From assembly GCA_947625205.1 (NCBI GenBank), contig CANQNN010000005.1, positions 62,001-126,000 on the forward strand: 64,000 nucleotides of DNA, written 5' to 3'. Below the pieces are notes generated by a model. It saw nothing but the letters and a program-made list of their open reading frames with translations. It did no database searches and was not told the origin of the DNA. This DNA comes from an uncultured Lachnospiraceae bacterium (GTDB lineage Bacteria > Bacillota > Clostridia > Lachnospirales > Lachnospiraceae). Positions within the stretch are counted from its first letter, which is position 1. Each line of letters begins with the position of its first letter. The position numbers and the translations under genes are program-made. This document shows, piece after piece, positions 15,007-24,080 of this stretch.

Positions 15007-15963
15007 ATGAACGCAACAATTTTATTGTCTGTGATGATTTCATTTGCGATCAGCGTGATGTTAGGGCCGGTTGTGATCCCTTTTCTGCGCAGGCTCAAGG
15101 TGGGACAGACGGTCAGGGACGAGGGACCTGAAAGCCACTTAAAGAAAAACGGCACCCCGACTATGGGCGGTATTCTGATCCTGGTCTCAATAGTGGTTAC
15201 ATCCCTTTTTTTCGTGAGGGATTACCCGAAGATCATACCGGTGCTGTTCCTTACATTAGGCTTTGGAATGATCGGATTCATGGATGATTATATCAAGGTT
15301 GTGCTAAAGCGGTCTATGGGACTTCGGGCATGGCAGAAGTTCGCGCTGCAGATCGTTGTGACGGCTGTTTTCAGTTTTTATCTGATACGTTATACGGATG
15401 TGTCGCTTGCCATGAAGGTGCCGTTTGTGGATGGTATGTATCTGGATTTCGGATGGCTGAATATTCCGATCCTGTTTTTTATTGTGATCGGAACCGTCAA
15501 CGGTACGAATTTTACGGACGGTCTGGATGGGCTGGCAAGCTCCGTTACGGTGCTTGTGGCAACCTTTTTCAGTGTGGTGGCGATCGGTACGGAGAGCGGC
15601 ATTGAGCCGGTCACCTGTGCGGTAGTGGGAGCGCTGCTGGGATTCTTGCTTTTCAACGTCTATCCGGCCAGTGTTTTCATGGGGGACACTGGTTCGCTTG
15701 CGCTTGGCGGTTTTGTCGCGGCGACGGCCTACATGATGCAGATGCCTCTGTTTATTGTGATCGTCGGTTTTATTTATATGGCGGAGGTGCTGTCTGTGAT
15801 CCTGCAGGTTTCATATTTTAAGATGACCGGGGGCAGGCGTATCTTTAAAATGGCTCCGATCCATCACCATTTTGAGCTGTGCGGCTGGTCGGAGACAAGG
15901 GTGGTCGCCGTATTTTCCATTGTGACGGCGCTGCTGTGTCTCATCGCTTTGATGGGTGTCTGA
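15007..15963 (+). CDS. mraY: Phospho-N-acetylmuramoyl-pentapeptide transferase
   Basis: MraY transfers phospho-MurNAc-pentapeptide from UDP to undecaprenyl phosphate, making lipid I at the inner membrane face. 318 residues, about ten transmembrane helices. Family signatures are visible: HLKKNGTPTMGG, FMDDYIK (catalytic Asp pair), NFTDGLDGLA and the C-terminal MAPIHHHFELCGW. The SD GGAGGG precedes ATG 15007. It follows the interrupted spoVD and precedes murD. With the element in place its transcription from upstream dcw promoters would be disturbed, so a local promoter may be needed. Confidence 0.97.
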   Translation: MNATILLSVMISFAISVMLGPVVIPFLRRLKVGQTVRDEGPESHLKKNGTPTMGGILILVSIVVTSLFFVRDYPKIIPVLFLTLGFGMIGFMDDYIKVVLKRSMGLRAWQKFALQIVVTAVFSFYLIRYTDVSLAMKVPFVDGMYLDFGWLNIPILFFIVIGTVNGTNFTDGLDGLASSVTVLVATFFSVVAIGTESGIEPVTCAVVGALLGFLLFNVYPASVFMGDTGSLALGGFVAATAYMMQMPLFIVIVGFIYMAEVLSVILQVSYFKMTGGRRIFKMAPIHHHFELCGWSETRVVAVFSIVTALLCLIALMGV

Positions 15964-16066
15964 AACTGTTTCACGATTTGCCGAATGGTCCGGGATCGCG
16001 CTGCGATCCTCTCTGAATCATTTACGGCGCTGGCATCAGAGATGTGGTAAAGGATAATAGAAGGGT

Positions 16067-17452
16067 ATGTGTGTTATGGATATAAAAGATGTACGGGATA
16101 AGAAAGTGTTGGTGGTCGGTTCGGGCATCAGCGGCATCGGAGCGGTGGAGGCGCTGTGTCGTGTGGGTGCTGCGCCGGTTCTGTTCGATTCCAACGGGGA
16201 ACTGGATAAGGCTGCTATAGAGGGGAAATTTGCCCAGGGCGTGACGGCGGATATCGTGCTGGGAGAGCTGCCGGACAGGATCGCGGAGGAGATCGCGCTT
16301 GTGATACTCAGCCCGGGCGTGCCGTCAGATACGGAGTTTGTGAACAGCTTCCGCAGAAAAGGCGTCGCGGTCTGGGGTGAGATCGAACTGGCCTACAGGC
16401 TGGGCAAAGGGCGTGTGGTCGGTATTACGGGAACCAACGGCAAGACGACAACGACCTCCCTGGTGGGTGAGATCATGTCCGCTTACTGCAGCCATGTGGA
16501 TGTGGTGGGCAATATAGGCAATCCCTATACCCTGACGGCGCCCGATGCCGGTGAGAATACCGTAACGGTAGCGGAGATCAGCAGTTTTCAGCTGGAGACG
16601 ATCGATACATTTAAACCGGATGTATCGGCCATCTTAAATATAACGCCGGATCATCTGAACAGGCATCATACTATGGAGAATTACGCGGCTGTCAAGGAGT
16701 CCATTGCAAAGAACCAGACGAAGGAACAGGTCTGTGTACTGAATTATGAGAATCCGTATACGAGGGATTTCGGCGGCAGATGTCCTGCCCGTGTCGTCTG
16801 GTTCTCGTCTGCACGAAAGCTTGATGATGGTCTGTACTTGGACGGAGAGGATATTTTTCTGGCCCAGGACGGCAGGGCGAAGCGGCTGATGAATATTCAC
16901 GACATGAATCTGGTAGGCGTCTGCAATGTGGAAAATGTCATGGCGGCGATCGCCATTACGCAGGCGATGGGCGTACCGATGGACACGATTCTTGCGGTGG
17001 TCAGACAGTTTAAAGCGGTAGAGCACAGAATAGAGTTTGTGGCAACCAAAAGAGGCGTGGATTATTATAATGATTCCAAGGGAACCAATCCGGATGCCGC
17101 CATACAGGGGATACGCGCCATGAGTAAGCCCACAGTCCTGATCGGCGGAGGATACGACAAACAGAGCGAGTATGACGAGTGGATCGAGGCCTTTGACGGC
17201 AAGGTCAAATGTCTTGTCCTTATCGGGCAGACACGCGACAAGATCGCTGCGTGCGCCAGAAAACACGGCGTAGAGAATATTGTTTTGGCAGACAGTTTTG
17301 AAGAGGCATTTTCTATATGTGTGGAACGCGCACAGAGCGGAGATGCGGTCCTTCTGTCACCCGCCTGCGCAAGCTGGGGAATGTTCCCGAATTACGAGGT
17401 AAGAGGCAGACTGTTTAAAGAGCTTGTAAACCAATTGGAGGAGACTGAGTAG
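16067..17452 (+). CDS. murD: UDP-N-acetylmuramoyl-L-alanine--D-glutamate ligase
   Basis: MurD adds D-glutamate to UDP-MurNAc-L-Ala with ATP in the cytoplasm. 461 residues from 16067. An N-terminal Rossmann fold (VLVVGSGISGIGA), the ATP loop GTNGKTTTT (about 122-130), ITPDHLNRH and the C-terminal motif DSKGTNPDA are all present. A second ATG at 16076 is better spaced from SD AGAAGGG (16059-16065) and may be the true start. The ~100 bp between mraY and murD holds no gene. The stop abuts the GTG start of the next gene. Confidence 0.96.
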   Translation: MCVMDIKDVRDKKVLVVGSGISGIGAVEALCRVGAAPVLFDSNGELDKAAIEGKFAQGVTADIVLGELPDRIAEEIALVILSPGVPSDTEFVNSFRRKGVAVWGEIELAYRLGKGRVVGITGTNGKTTTTSLVGEIMSAYCSHVDVVGNIGNPYTLTAPDAGENTVTVAEISSFQLETIDTFKPDVSAILNITPDHLNRHHTMENYAAVKESIAKNQTKEQVCVLNYENPYTRDFGGRCPARVVWFSSARKLDDGLYLDGEDIFLAQDGRAKRLMNIHDMNLVGVCNVENVMAAIAITQAMGVPMDTILAVVRQFKAVEHRIEFVATKRGVDYYNDSKGTNPDAAIQGIRAMSKPTVLIGGGYDKQSEYDEWIEAFDGKVKCLVLIGQTRDKIAACARKHGVENIVLADSFEEAFSICVERAQSGDAVLLSPACASWGMFPNYEVRGRLFKELVNQLEETE

Positions 17453-18628
17453 GTGGCACAGAGAAATTCTTACCGCAGAAAACATACAAATGGCGAAAAT
17501 TTCATGGATTACAGTCTGTTGTTTATCGTGCTGTTCCTGCTGGGTTTTGGTTTGATCATGGTGTATTCCACCAGTTCTTATGAGGCCAACCTGGATCTGG
17601 GTGATTCTACATATTATCTCAGAAAACAGGTTTTTGCAACGATAGTAGGACTTGTGGCCATGATTTTTGTGGCGAACGTACCCTATCATTTCTGGGAGCG
17701 GTTTGCCGTGATCGGGTATATCGTGTCGGTGGTGCTGATCCTGCTGATCATTCCCTTCGGGCATGAGTCTCACGGCGCCAAGAGATGGCTGTACATAGGC
17801 CCGATCTCCCTGCAGCCCGCCGAGGTTGCCAAATTGTGTATGATACTCTTTTTGTCAAGTATGATCTGCACTATGGGAAAACAGATACGAAATCGCAAGG
17901 GATTTCTGACCGTGCTGATCGTTCCCCTGCCGATTGCCCTGATGCTCTGGAAGATCACGGATAACTTAAGCTCGGCTATCATTGTTGTCGGGATCGCCGT
18001 GCTGATGCTGTTTGTGTCATGTCCGGATTATAAGAGGTTTATCCTGCTGGGACTGGCAACGCTTGCGGGCGCTGCCGCGGCGGTTTTTATCACAGTGCAG
18101 ATGGCGGCTTCACAGACCGTTGCGACGGAGGACATGGGCTTCCGGGGCGAGCGTATTCTGGCTTGGCTTGATCCGGAGGCATATGCGAGCGGCAAAGGAT
18201 TCCAGACGATACAGGCGCTCTATGCCATCGGTTCCGGCGGCGTGCTGGGCAAGGGACTGGGAGCCAGCATGCAGAAGCTTGGTTTTCTGCCGGAGGCGCA
18301 GAATGACATGATATTCTCCATCATCTGTGAGGAGCTGGGACTGTTTGGCGGTTTTGCGGTCATCATCATGTTTATCATGCTGATCTGGCGTTTCATGGTG
18401 ATCGCCAATAATGCGCCGGATCTGTTTGGGGCGCTTCTCGTGGTGGGCGTGCTGGGACACATAGCGATTCAGGTCATCCTCAATATCGGAGTTGTGACCA
18501 ATACGATCCCCAATACCGGGATCTCGCTTCCGTTTATCAGCTACGGCGGTTCCTCGGTGGTATTCCTGCTGATAGAGATCGGTATGGTCCTAAGCGTGGC
18601 GCGGGGTATCCGGCTCAAAGATTTATAG
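17453..18628 (+). CDS. ftsW: FtsW/RodA/SpoVE-family peptidoglycan polymerase
   Basis: A SEDS-family lipid II polymerase/glycosyltransferase of the division or cortex machinery, working with a class B PBP. 391 residues, about ten transmembrane helices. Typical motifs are MVYSTSSYEA near the first helix, the long outer loop before LGFLPEAQNDMIFSIICEE, and the C-terminal GISLPFISYGGSS. GTG 17453 starts directly after the murD stop, with SD GGAGGA inside murD. ATG 17504 is an alternative start. In clostridia the dcw copy can be the sporulation enzyme SpoVE, the partner of SpoVD, so the ftsW/spoVE name is uncertain. Confidence 0.93.
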   Translation: MAQRNSYRRKHTNGENFMDYSLLFIVLFLLGFGLIMVYSTSSYEANLDLGDSTYYLRKQVFATIVGLVAMIFVANVPYHFWERFAVIGYIVSVVLILLIIPFGHESHGAKRWLYIGPISLQPAEVAKLCMILFLSSMICTMGKQIRNRKGFLTVLIVPLPIALMLWKITDNLSSAIIVVGIAVLMLFVSCPDYKRFILLGLATLAGAAAAVFITVQMAASQTVATEDMGFRGERILAWLDPEAYASGKGFQTIQALYAIGSGGVLGKGLGASMQKLGFLPEAQNDMIFSIICEELGLFGGFAVIIMFIMLIWRFMVIANNAPDLFGALLVVGVLGHIAIQVILNIGVVTNTIPNTGISLPFISYGGSSVVFLLIEIGMVLSVARGIRLKDL

Positions 18629-18701
18629 GGACAAGATAACTTTCTTTTCAAAAGCCATATAGATAGAATAGGTCATATTTTTTGGATTCGAGGTAAGGAA
18701 T

Positions 18702-19952
18702 ATGGACGCTATTCGTATCTATGGCGGTAACTGTCTGGATGGACAGACTACGATACAAGGGTCAAAAAATGCATCGTTGCCGATCCTGGCGGCGACTCTT
18801 TTGATAGACGGAATTTGCGAGATAGAGAATTGCCCGGAGATATCCGATGTTTTTCATATGCAGAGACTGTTGGAGAGCCTGGGCTGTACGGTCGAACGGG
18901 AAGGAACGCTTATACGGGTGAATACGGCGGGGCTGTCAGAGTGTGACATGCCTTCGGATTCGGTGGGTGTGATGCGGTCTTCCGTTATGCTTGTCGGGGC
19001 GCTGCTTGCCAGGATCGGCAGGATCTGCATGGAGTATCCGGGCGGCTGTGTAATAGGTACAAGGCCCATTGATCTGCACTTAAGATCGCTTCGCAGGATG
19101 GGCGTTACGATAGAAGAAAATGAAAACGGGTTCCGCGCCGAGACAGCGGGGATAAAAGGCGCTTTTCTGACGCTCCCGTTTGTCAGTGTGGGCGTGACTG
19201 AGAATCTGATCCTCGCGGCGGTTTTGGCAGACGGCGTCACGACTATTGAACCGGCCGCAAGAGAGCCGGAAATCCAGACGTTGTGCGACTTTCTTATGCA
19301 GGCGGGCGCCCGGATCGAGGGGAGCGGCACGGACCGGTTGGTTATTCACGGAGTGGAAAAGCTTATGCCGGTGCGGTTTCGTGTGCCGGCGGACAGGATC
19401 GTTGCGGGGACCTATCTGTGTGCCTGTATGTGTGCCGGCGGACGGATCTTCCTTAAGGACGCGCCGGCCGGTCATATGGAGAGCGTTCTGTCCCAGGCGG
19501 TTGCGATGGGGGCGGCGGTTGAATATGCGCCGGACGGGATCGCTGTGACGGGCATGGACCATGAGAGCGCCAGTGAGTTCATTAAAACAGGGTGTTATCC
19601 GGCGTTCCCGACGGATATGCAGTCGCCGTTTATGGTTGCTATGGCCCTGTCCGGGACCGGAGGGCGTATAGAAGAGACCGTATTTGAGAACAGGTTCCGC
19701 ATCGTGCCGGAGCTGTGCAGAATGGGTGCGGATATTACGGTTCACGGCAACACGGCTTATATCGCAGGCCAAAGCCGTCTTCATGGCGCTATCGTACAGG
19801 CAAAGGAGCTGCGGGGCGGAGCGGCGCTTGTGATCGCGGCACTCGCCGCCGACGGTACTAGTATAGTGACAAACCGCCATTATATCGACAGAGGATACGA
19901 GGACATCGTGCTTAGTTTAAGAGACCTGGGAGCTGACGTGGAGCTCGCGTAG
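18702..19952 (+). CDS. murA: UDP-N-acetylglucosamine 1-carboxyvinyltransferase
   Basis: MurA catalyses the first committed peptidoglycan step, transferring enolpyruvate from PEP to UDP-GlcNAc. 416 residues, the usual EPSP-synthase-like two-domain fold. K22-N23 (GSKNASLPIL) and the active-site cysteine C116 in YPGGCVIGTRPIDLHL are present, so the enzyme should be fosfomycin-sensitive. ATG 18702 has SD GGTAAGGA. Clostridia often carry two murA copies. This one is in the dcw cluster. Confidence 0.95.
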   Translation: MDAIRIYGGNCLDGQTTIQGSKNASLPILAATLLIDGICEIENCPEISDVFHMQRLLESLGCTVEREGTLIRVNTAGLSECDMPSDSVGVMRSSVMLVGALLARIGRICMEYPGGCVIGTRPIDLHLRSLRRMGVTIEENENGFRAETAGIKGAFLTLPFVSVGVTENLILAAVLADGVTTIEPAAREPEIQTLCDFLMQAGARIEGSGTDRLVIHGVEKLMPVRFRVPADRIVAGTYLCACMCAGGRIFLKDAPAGHMESVLSQAVAMGAAVEYAPDGIAVTGMDHESASEFIKTGCYPAFPTDMQSPFMVAMALSGTGGRIEETVFENRFRIVPELCRMGADITVHGNTAYIAGQSRLHGAIVQAKELRGGAALVIAALAADGTSIVTNRHYIDRGYEDIVLSLRDLGADVELA

Positions 19953-19974
19953 GACAGCGGTAAGAGGTTATCGG

Positions 19975-20817
19975 ATGGCTGACAGAAAAACCGGCAGAAG
20001 GTCAAAAAAAAAGAATACACAGCTGCGGCTTGTCAAAAACGGCGATGCCGGAATAAAGAAGAGCAAGGGCGGACAGACGGAGAAGCTTCGTTTCTATAAG
20101 AGTAAACGGATGGCGATCCTGTCCGCTATGATTCTTCTTATCCTGGCGGCACTGGTTGGCGGCTGGGAGTACATCATTCATAATTACACGGTTACTACAG
20201 TATATGTGGAGGGGAATGTCCATTATACCGATGAGGAGATCATCGATATGGTAATGGGCGGAAGATTCGGCCATAATTCCCTGTATTTATCCCTGAAATA
20301 CAAGGATAAGGGAATGGAGGACATTCCTTTTATTCAGACGATGGATGTGAACATAGAATCTGGAGATACCATCCGTATTACAGTGTATGAGAAGGCGCTG
20401 GCCGGCTGTGTATCTTATCTGGGACAGTACATATATTTTGATAAGGACGGTATTGTGGTGGAGACATCTGCGGAGCGGACGCAGGGCATTCCGCAGGTGA
20501 CAGGCCTTAAATTTGATCATGTCATCCTGCATGATCCGCTGCCTGTGGAGGATCCGGAGGTGTTCGACACAGTGCTTAATATCACCCAGCAGCTATCGAA
20601 ATATTCCATGTATGCGGACAAAATCTATTTTGATCCGGATTACAATATCACACTGATATTCGGCGAGGCGAAGGTCGCGCTGGGAAATGACCAGTATACT
20701 GATGAAAAGATCATGAAGCTTCAGTATATTCTTCCGGGCCTGGAAGGAAAAAAAGGAACGCTGGATATGCGTGAGTATAGTGAAGATATGAAATCATACA
20801 GTTTTGAGCAGAATTAG
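19975..20817 (+). CDS. ftsQ: Cell division protein FtsQ/DivIB
   Basis: 280 residues: a basic cytoplasmic N-terminus (KTGRRSKKKNTQL), one transmembrane helix (about 43-62) and an extracytoplasmic POTRA domain beginning TTVYVEGNVHYTDEEIIDMV, followed by the beta domain. FtsQ/DivIB scaffolds the divisome together with FtsL and FtsB/DivIC. ATG 19975 is 22 bp after the murA stop. No ftsA, murG, murE or murF lies nearby, so the cluster is a reduced dcw set. Confidence 0.9.
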   Translation: MADRKTGRRSKKKNTQLRLVKNGDAGIKKSKGGQTEKLRFYKSKRMAILSAMILLILAALVGGWEYIIHNYTVTTVYVEGNVHYTDEEIIDMVMGGRFGHNSLYLSLKYKDKGMEDIPFIQTMDVNIESGDTIRITVYEKALAGCVSYLGQYIYFDKDGIVVETSAERTQGIPQVTGLKFDHVILHDPLPVEDPEVFDTVLNITQQLSKYSMYADKIYFDPDYNITLIFGEAKVALGNDQYTDEKIMKLQYILPGLEGKKGTLDMREYSEDMKSYSFEQN

Positions 20818-20901
20818 GGCTGAAACGGCCGTTGTATACTGGATAAAAACGGTAATACAGCCTGTTTTTAGCCGGATAAACACAAAAAGCGAAAAAATAG
20901 G

Positions 20902-20930
20902 TTGCGAATTTCTCAAAATAATTATATGAT
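20902..20930 (+). promoter_or_regulatory. Sigma-A promoter of ftsZ
   Basis: The -35 TTGCGA (20902-20907), a 17-bp spacer and the -10 TATGAT (20925-20930) lie ~40 bp before the ftsZ start. This gives ftsZ expression independent of the upstream, element-interrupted cluster. Confidence 0.7.
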
Positions 20931-20970
20931 AATCTATGAGAGTTTTTGGGGAAGAGAAGGAGGAATTACC

Positions 20971-22185
20971 TTGCTTGAGATTAAGTCGAATGATGCTGAG
21001 TCTGCCGCTAGGATCATTGTAGTCGGTGTCGGCGGTGCAGGCAATAATGCTGTAAATAGAATGATCGATGAGAAAATAGACGGTGTGGAGTTTATCGGGA
21101 TCAACACGGACAAGCAGGCTTTGCAGCTGTGCAAAGCTCCCACACTTTTACAGATCGGCGAGAAACTGACCAAAGGACTCGGCGCGGGCGCCAAGCCGGA
21201 GATCGGTGAGAAAGCAGCCGAGGAAAGCTCCGATGAAGTGGCGGCAGCCCTTAAGGGTGCGGATATGGTGTTCGTTACCTGCGGCATGGGCGGCGGTACG
21301 GGTACGGGAGCGGCCCCGGTGGTTGCCAAGCTGGCCAAGGACATGGGGATCCTGACGGTAGGCGTTGTGACGAAGCCTTTTCGTTTTGAAGCGAAAGCGC
21401 GTATGACCAATGCTATTGCGGGTATCGATAAGATCAAAGACAACGTGGATACGCTGATCGTGATTCCCAATGATAAGCTGTTGGAGATCGTTGACAGAAG
21501 AACAACGATGCCGGACGCATTAAAGAAAGCGGATGAAGTGCTTCAGCAGGCGGTGCAGGGTATCACGGACCTGATCAACGTTCCGTCTGTTATCAATCTT
21601 GACTTTGCCGATGTACAGACTGTCATGAAGGACAAGGGTATCGCGCATATCGGTATCGGTACGGGCAAGGGCGACGACAAGGCGAGCGAAGCGGTCAAGA
21701 TGGCTGTGGAGAGTCCTCTCCTGGAGACAACGATCTCCGGCGCAACGCACGTTATCATCAATGTATCCGGAGATATCTCTCTGGCGGACGCATCCGATGC
21801 CGCCAGCTATGTTCAGGAGCTTACCGGGGATGACGTCAATATCATTTTCGGCGCGATGTATGATGCAAATATGACCGACACCTGCAATATTACGATCATT
21901 GCCACAGGTATAGAGGAGAAGGCGAAACAGATGAGCGGGCTCGGATTTAAGACCGGGTACATAACGCCCACATCCCTTCAGGGCAAGTCGGGTATCGGAA
22001 CGACACCTGGAGCGGGTCTGGGTAATTTTACCGTGCCGGGTGCCGGAGCAAAGCAGGCGGGTTCTTCGGCCGGACAAGCTGCCTCCCAGCTTAAAACGAT
22101 CGGAGGCATTAACAGAACGACCGACATTAAGAGCTCCGTGGAGGAGAAATCCCTTAAGATCCCGGATTTCCTCAAGAGCAAGTAA
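20971..22185 (+). CDS. ftsZ: Cell division GTPase FtsZ
   Basis: A tubulin-like GTPase that forms the Z-ring. 404 residues from TTG 20971, preceded at 7 nt by SD AGGAGG. Upstream in-frame starts would overlap the promoter. The nucleotide-binding loops are clear: [24 protein letters not shown], the tubulin signature [16 protein letters not shown] and the T7 loop [12 protein letters not shown] variable linker (about 320-385) ends in a conserved tail [12 protein letters not shown], which normally binds FtsA, SepF or other partners. A terminator follows. Confidence 0.97.
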   Translation: MLEIKSNDAESAARIIVVGVGGAGNNAVNRMIDEKIDGVEFIGINTDKQALQLCKAPTLLQIGEKLTKGLGAGAKPEIGEKAAEESSDEVAAALKGADMVFVTCGMGGGTGTGAAPVVAKLAKDMGILTVGVVTKPFRFEAKARMTNAIAGIDKIKDNVDTLIVIPNDKLLEIVDRRTTMPDALKKADEVLQQAVQGITDLINVPSVINLDFADVQTVMKDKGIAHIGIGTGKGDDKASEAVKMAVESPLLETTISGATHVIINVSGDISLADASDAASYVQELTGDDVNIIFGAMYDANMTDTCNITIIATGIEEKAKQMSGLGFKTGYITPTSLQGKSGIGTTPGAGLGNFTVPGAGAKQAGSSAGQAASQLKTIGGINRTTDIKSSVEEKSLKIPDFLKSK

Positions 22186-22241
22186 TACATAGAGGGCATA
22201 ATTGCGGCTGAAACAGAATTAAAATGATTAAAACATGACTT

Positions 22242-22275
22242 AAACCACAGGATGGGATATCCTGTGGTTTTTTGT
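22242..22275 (+). terminator. Rho-independent terminator after ftsZ
   Basis: AAACCACAGGAT pairs perfectly with ATCCTGTGGTTT around a 5-nt loop, followed by TTTT. It ends the dcw transcript before the sporulation genes. Confidence 0.9.
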
Positions 22276-22315
22276 TGTTATCTGTCTCCAAAAATATTGG
22301 AAATGCTACCCGATT

Positions 22316-22348
22316 ATGACAAAATATTTGTTCCGCTTTTCATATAAT
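22316..22348 (+). promoter_or_regulatory. Putative spoIIG-type promoter
   Basis: ATGACA (22316-22321) and a perfect -10 TATAAT (22343-22348) are separated by 21 bp, longer than normal. The Bacillus spoIIG promoter has the same peculiarity (22 bp) and needs Spo0A~P for activation. The -35 hexamer overlaps a weak match to the Spo0A box on the reverse strand. Spo0A control is inferred. Confidence 0.5.
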
Positions 22349-22372
22349 AGAGCCGAAACACGGAGGTGAGAT

Positions 22373-23185
22373 GTGTATTACAAATTATATATTGACAGTG
22401 TTTTTGCTCTGCAGGCGGCAAGTAATCTGTATCTGTTGTCTCTCGCCGGCCAGATCCTCAAATGTACTGCCACGCATAAGAGGATCCTGGCGTCAGCAAT
22501 GCTCGGAGCAATGGCGGTCTGTGCGGCGATCGTTGCGCCGGCCGGTACGGTTGGCTGCAGGCTTCTTATATGCGCCATCCCTGTCAGTATGTGTATGCTG
22601 CGTGCGGCTTTTGGAATTCGTCTTCTGAAGCAGTTGTTTTTCGCCAGTCTGGCAATGGCCGGAAGCGGTTTTTTTTTAGGCAGTATTATGATATGGATTC
22701 TGAATCGCCTCAGAACGGTTCTAAAAGGAGATATAAGCCTGGTTATAACGCTTGCGACAGGCTATCTGTCATACCGGCTCCTTCTTAAGATGATCACCGT
22801 GATACAGAACCGCAGAGAGAGCAGCATGAGAACGGTGGTGATCTGCCTTCCGGAAAACGGACGGACCCTTCGGGTGCAGGCGCTTCTGGACACAGGCAAT
22901 CATCTGGCGGATCCGGTGAGCGGCGCTCCGGTAAGTCTGATCAGTAAACAGCTTGCGGAGCAGATACATCCTGCGTTCAGACCGGAGAAATATCATGCGG
23001 TGCCTTTTAGGAGCATAGGTACAGACAAGGGTATGCTGGATGCGTATGAGATCCCGGATCTAATCATAGAAGAGAAGACACGGTCGGTCAGGAAGGAGCA
23101 CGTGATCGTTGCAATTTGTAATACAGGGATATCTGGAGAAAGCGTTTATCAAATGATATTAAACCCCCGGTTATTAGAAGACTAG
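22373..23185 (+). CDS. spoIIGA: Sporulation sigma-E factor processing peptidase SpoIIGA
   Basis: A membrane aspartic protease that removes the pro-sequence of sigma-E in the mother cell after SpoIIR signalling. 270 residues: an N-terminal membrane domain of about five helices (1-130) and a cytoplasmic pepsin-like half with catalytic D173 in LLDTGNHL. The GTG start at 22373 ([11 protein letters not shown]) has SD GGAGGTGA. The gene is directly upstream of sigE, which it processes, and both are probably transcribed from the promoter at 22316-22348. Confidence 0.92.
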   Translation: MYYKLYIDSVFALQAASNLYLLSLAGQILKCTATHKRILASAMLGAMAVCAAIVAPAGTVGCRLLICAIPVSMCMLRAAFGIRLLKQLFFASLAMAGSGFFLGSIMIWILNRLRTVLKGDISLVITLATGYLSYRLLLKMITVIQNRRESSMRTVVICLPENGRTLRVQALLDTGNHLADPVSGAPVSLISKQLAEQIHPAFRPEKYHAVPFRSIGTDKGMLDAYEIPDLIIEEKTRSVRKEHVIVAICNTGISGESVYQMILNPRLLED

Positions 23186-23196
23186 GAGGAGTAAAA

Positions 23197-23937
23197 ATGG
23201 TTTTTAAAGTGGCAATTCCCGGTAAAGTTCAGTTTAAAATGGTGCATAAGGATTCAAGATTTCTTATGTCCAGGCAGGGAGATATTCATTACATAGGCGG
23301 CACGGAGGTGCTACCGCCGCCTCTTGAGAGCGAGAAGGAGAATGAAATCATAAGTGACCTTGGAACGGAATATGAAGACGAGGCCAAGGCCATTTTGATA
23401 GAGCATAACTTAAGACTGGTTGTGTACATAGCCAAGAAATTTGACAATACGGGCGTGGGGGTGGAGGACCTGATATCGATCGGGACGATAGGACTGATCA
23501 AATCCATCAATACTTTTAACCCCGATAAGAATATTAAACTGGCTACTTATGCATCGAGATGCATTGAGAATGAAATACTGATGTACTTAAGGAGAAACAG
23601 TAAGCATAAAATGGAGGTTTCTATCGACGAACCGCTCAATGTGGACTGGGACGGAAACGAGCTTTTGCTGTCTGATATCCTGGGAACGGATGAGGATGTG
23701 ATCTACAAGGATCTGGAGAATGAGGCGGAGCGTAAGCTGCTGATCAAGGCCATTGCCAAATTGTCTGAGCGTGAGCAGACTATTATCAGGCTGCGGTTCG
23801 GCCTGGGCAGCGCCGACGGCAAGGAGCTGACCCAGAAAGAAGTCGCGGAGTTGTTAGGAATTTCACAATCCTACATTTCGCGCCTTGAGAAAAAGATCAT
23901 GCGCAGGTTAAAGAAGGAGATGAGTAAAGATAATTGA
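23197..23937 (+). CDS. sigE: RNA polymerase sporulation sigma-E factor (pro-sigma-E)
   Basis: The first mother-cell sigma factor. 246 residues with an N-terminal pro-region (~30 residues, with [14 protein letters not shown]), region 2 ([46 protein letters not shown]) and region 4 ([24 protein letters not shown]). It lies 11 bp after spoIIGA with SD AGGAGGAG. Normally sigG follows in the same direction, but here a signalling gene intervenes and sigG is inverted. Confidence 0.96.
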   Translation: MVFKVAIPGKVQFKMVHKDSRFLMSRQGDIHYIGGTEVLPPPLESEKENEIISDLGTEYEDEAKAILIEHNLRLVVYIAKKFDNTGVGVEDLISIGTIGLIKSINTFNPDKNIKLATYASRCIENEILMYLRRNSKHKMEVSIDEPLNVDWDGNELLLSDILGTDEDVIYKDLENEAERKLLIKAIAKLSEREQTIIRLRFGLGSADGKELTQKEVAELLGISQSYISRLEKKIMRRLKKEMSKDN

Positions 23938-24080
23938 TTTTTGGCAAGCGTAATGATATGATATATCATATATAATTTTAATTTTGTTTGTAGTACTTAT
24001 GAAGGGGAAGATGTTTTGTCTGATACGGCGCAGACAGGGAATACAAACGAAAACGTATGGGGCAGGATGTGTGAGGGTGC

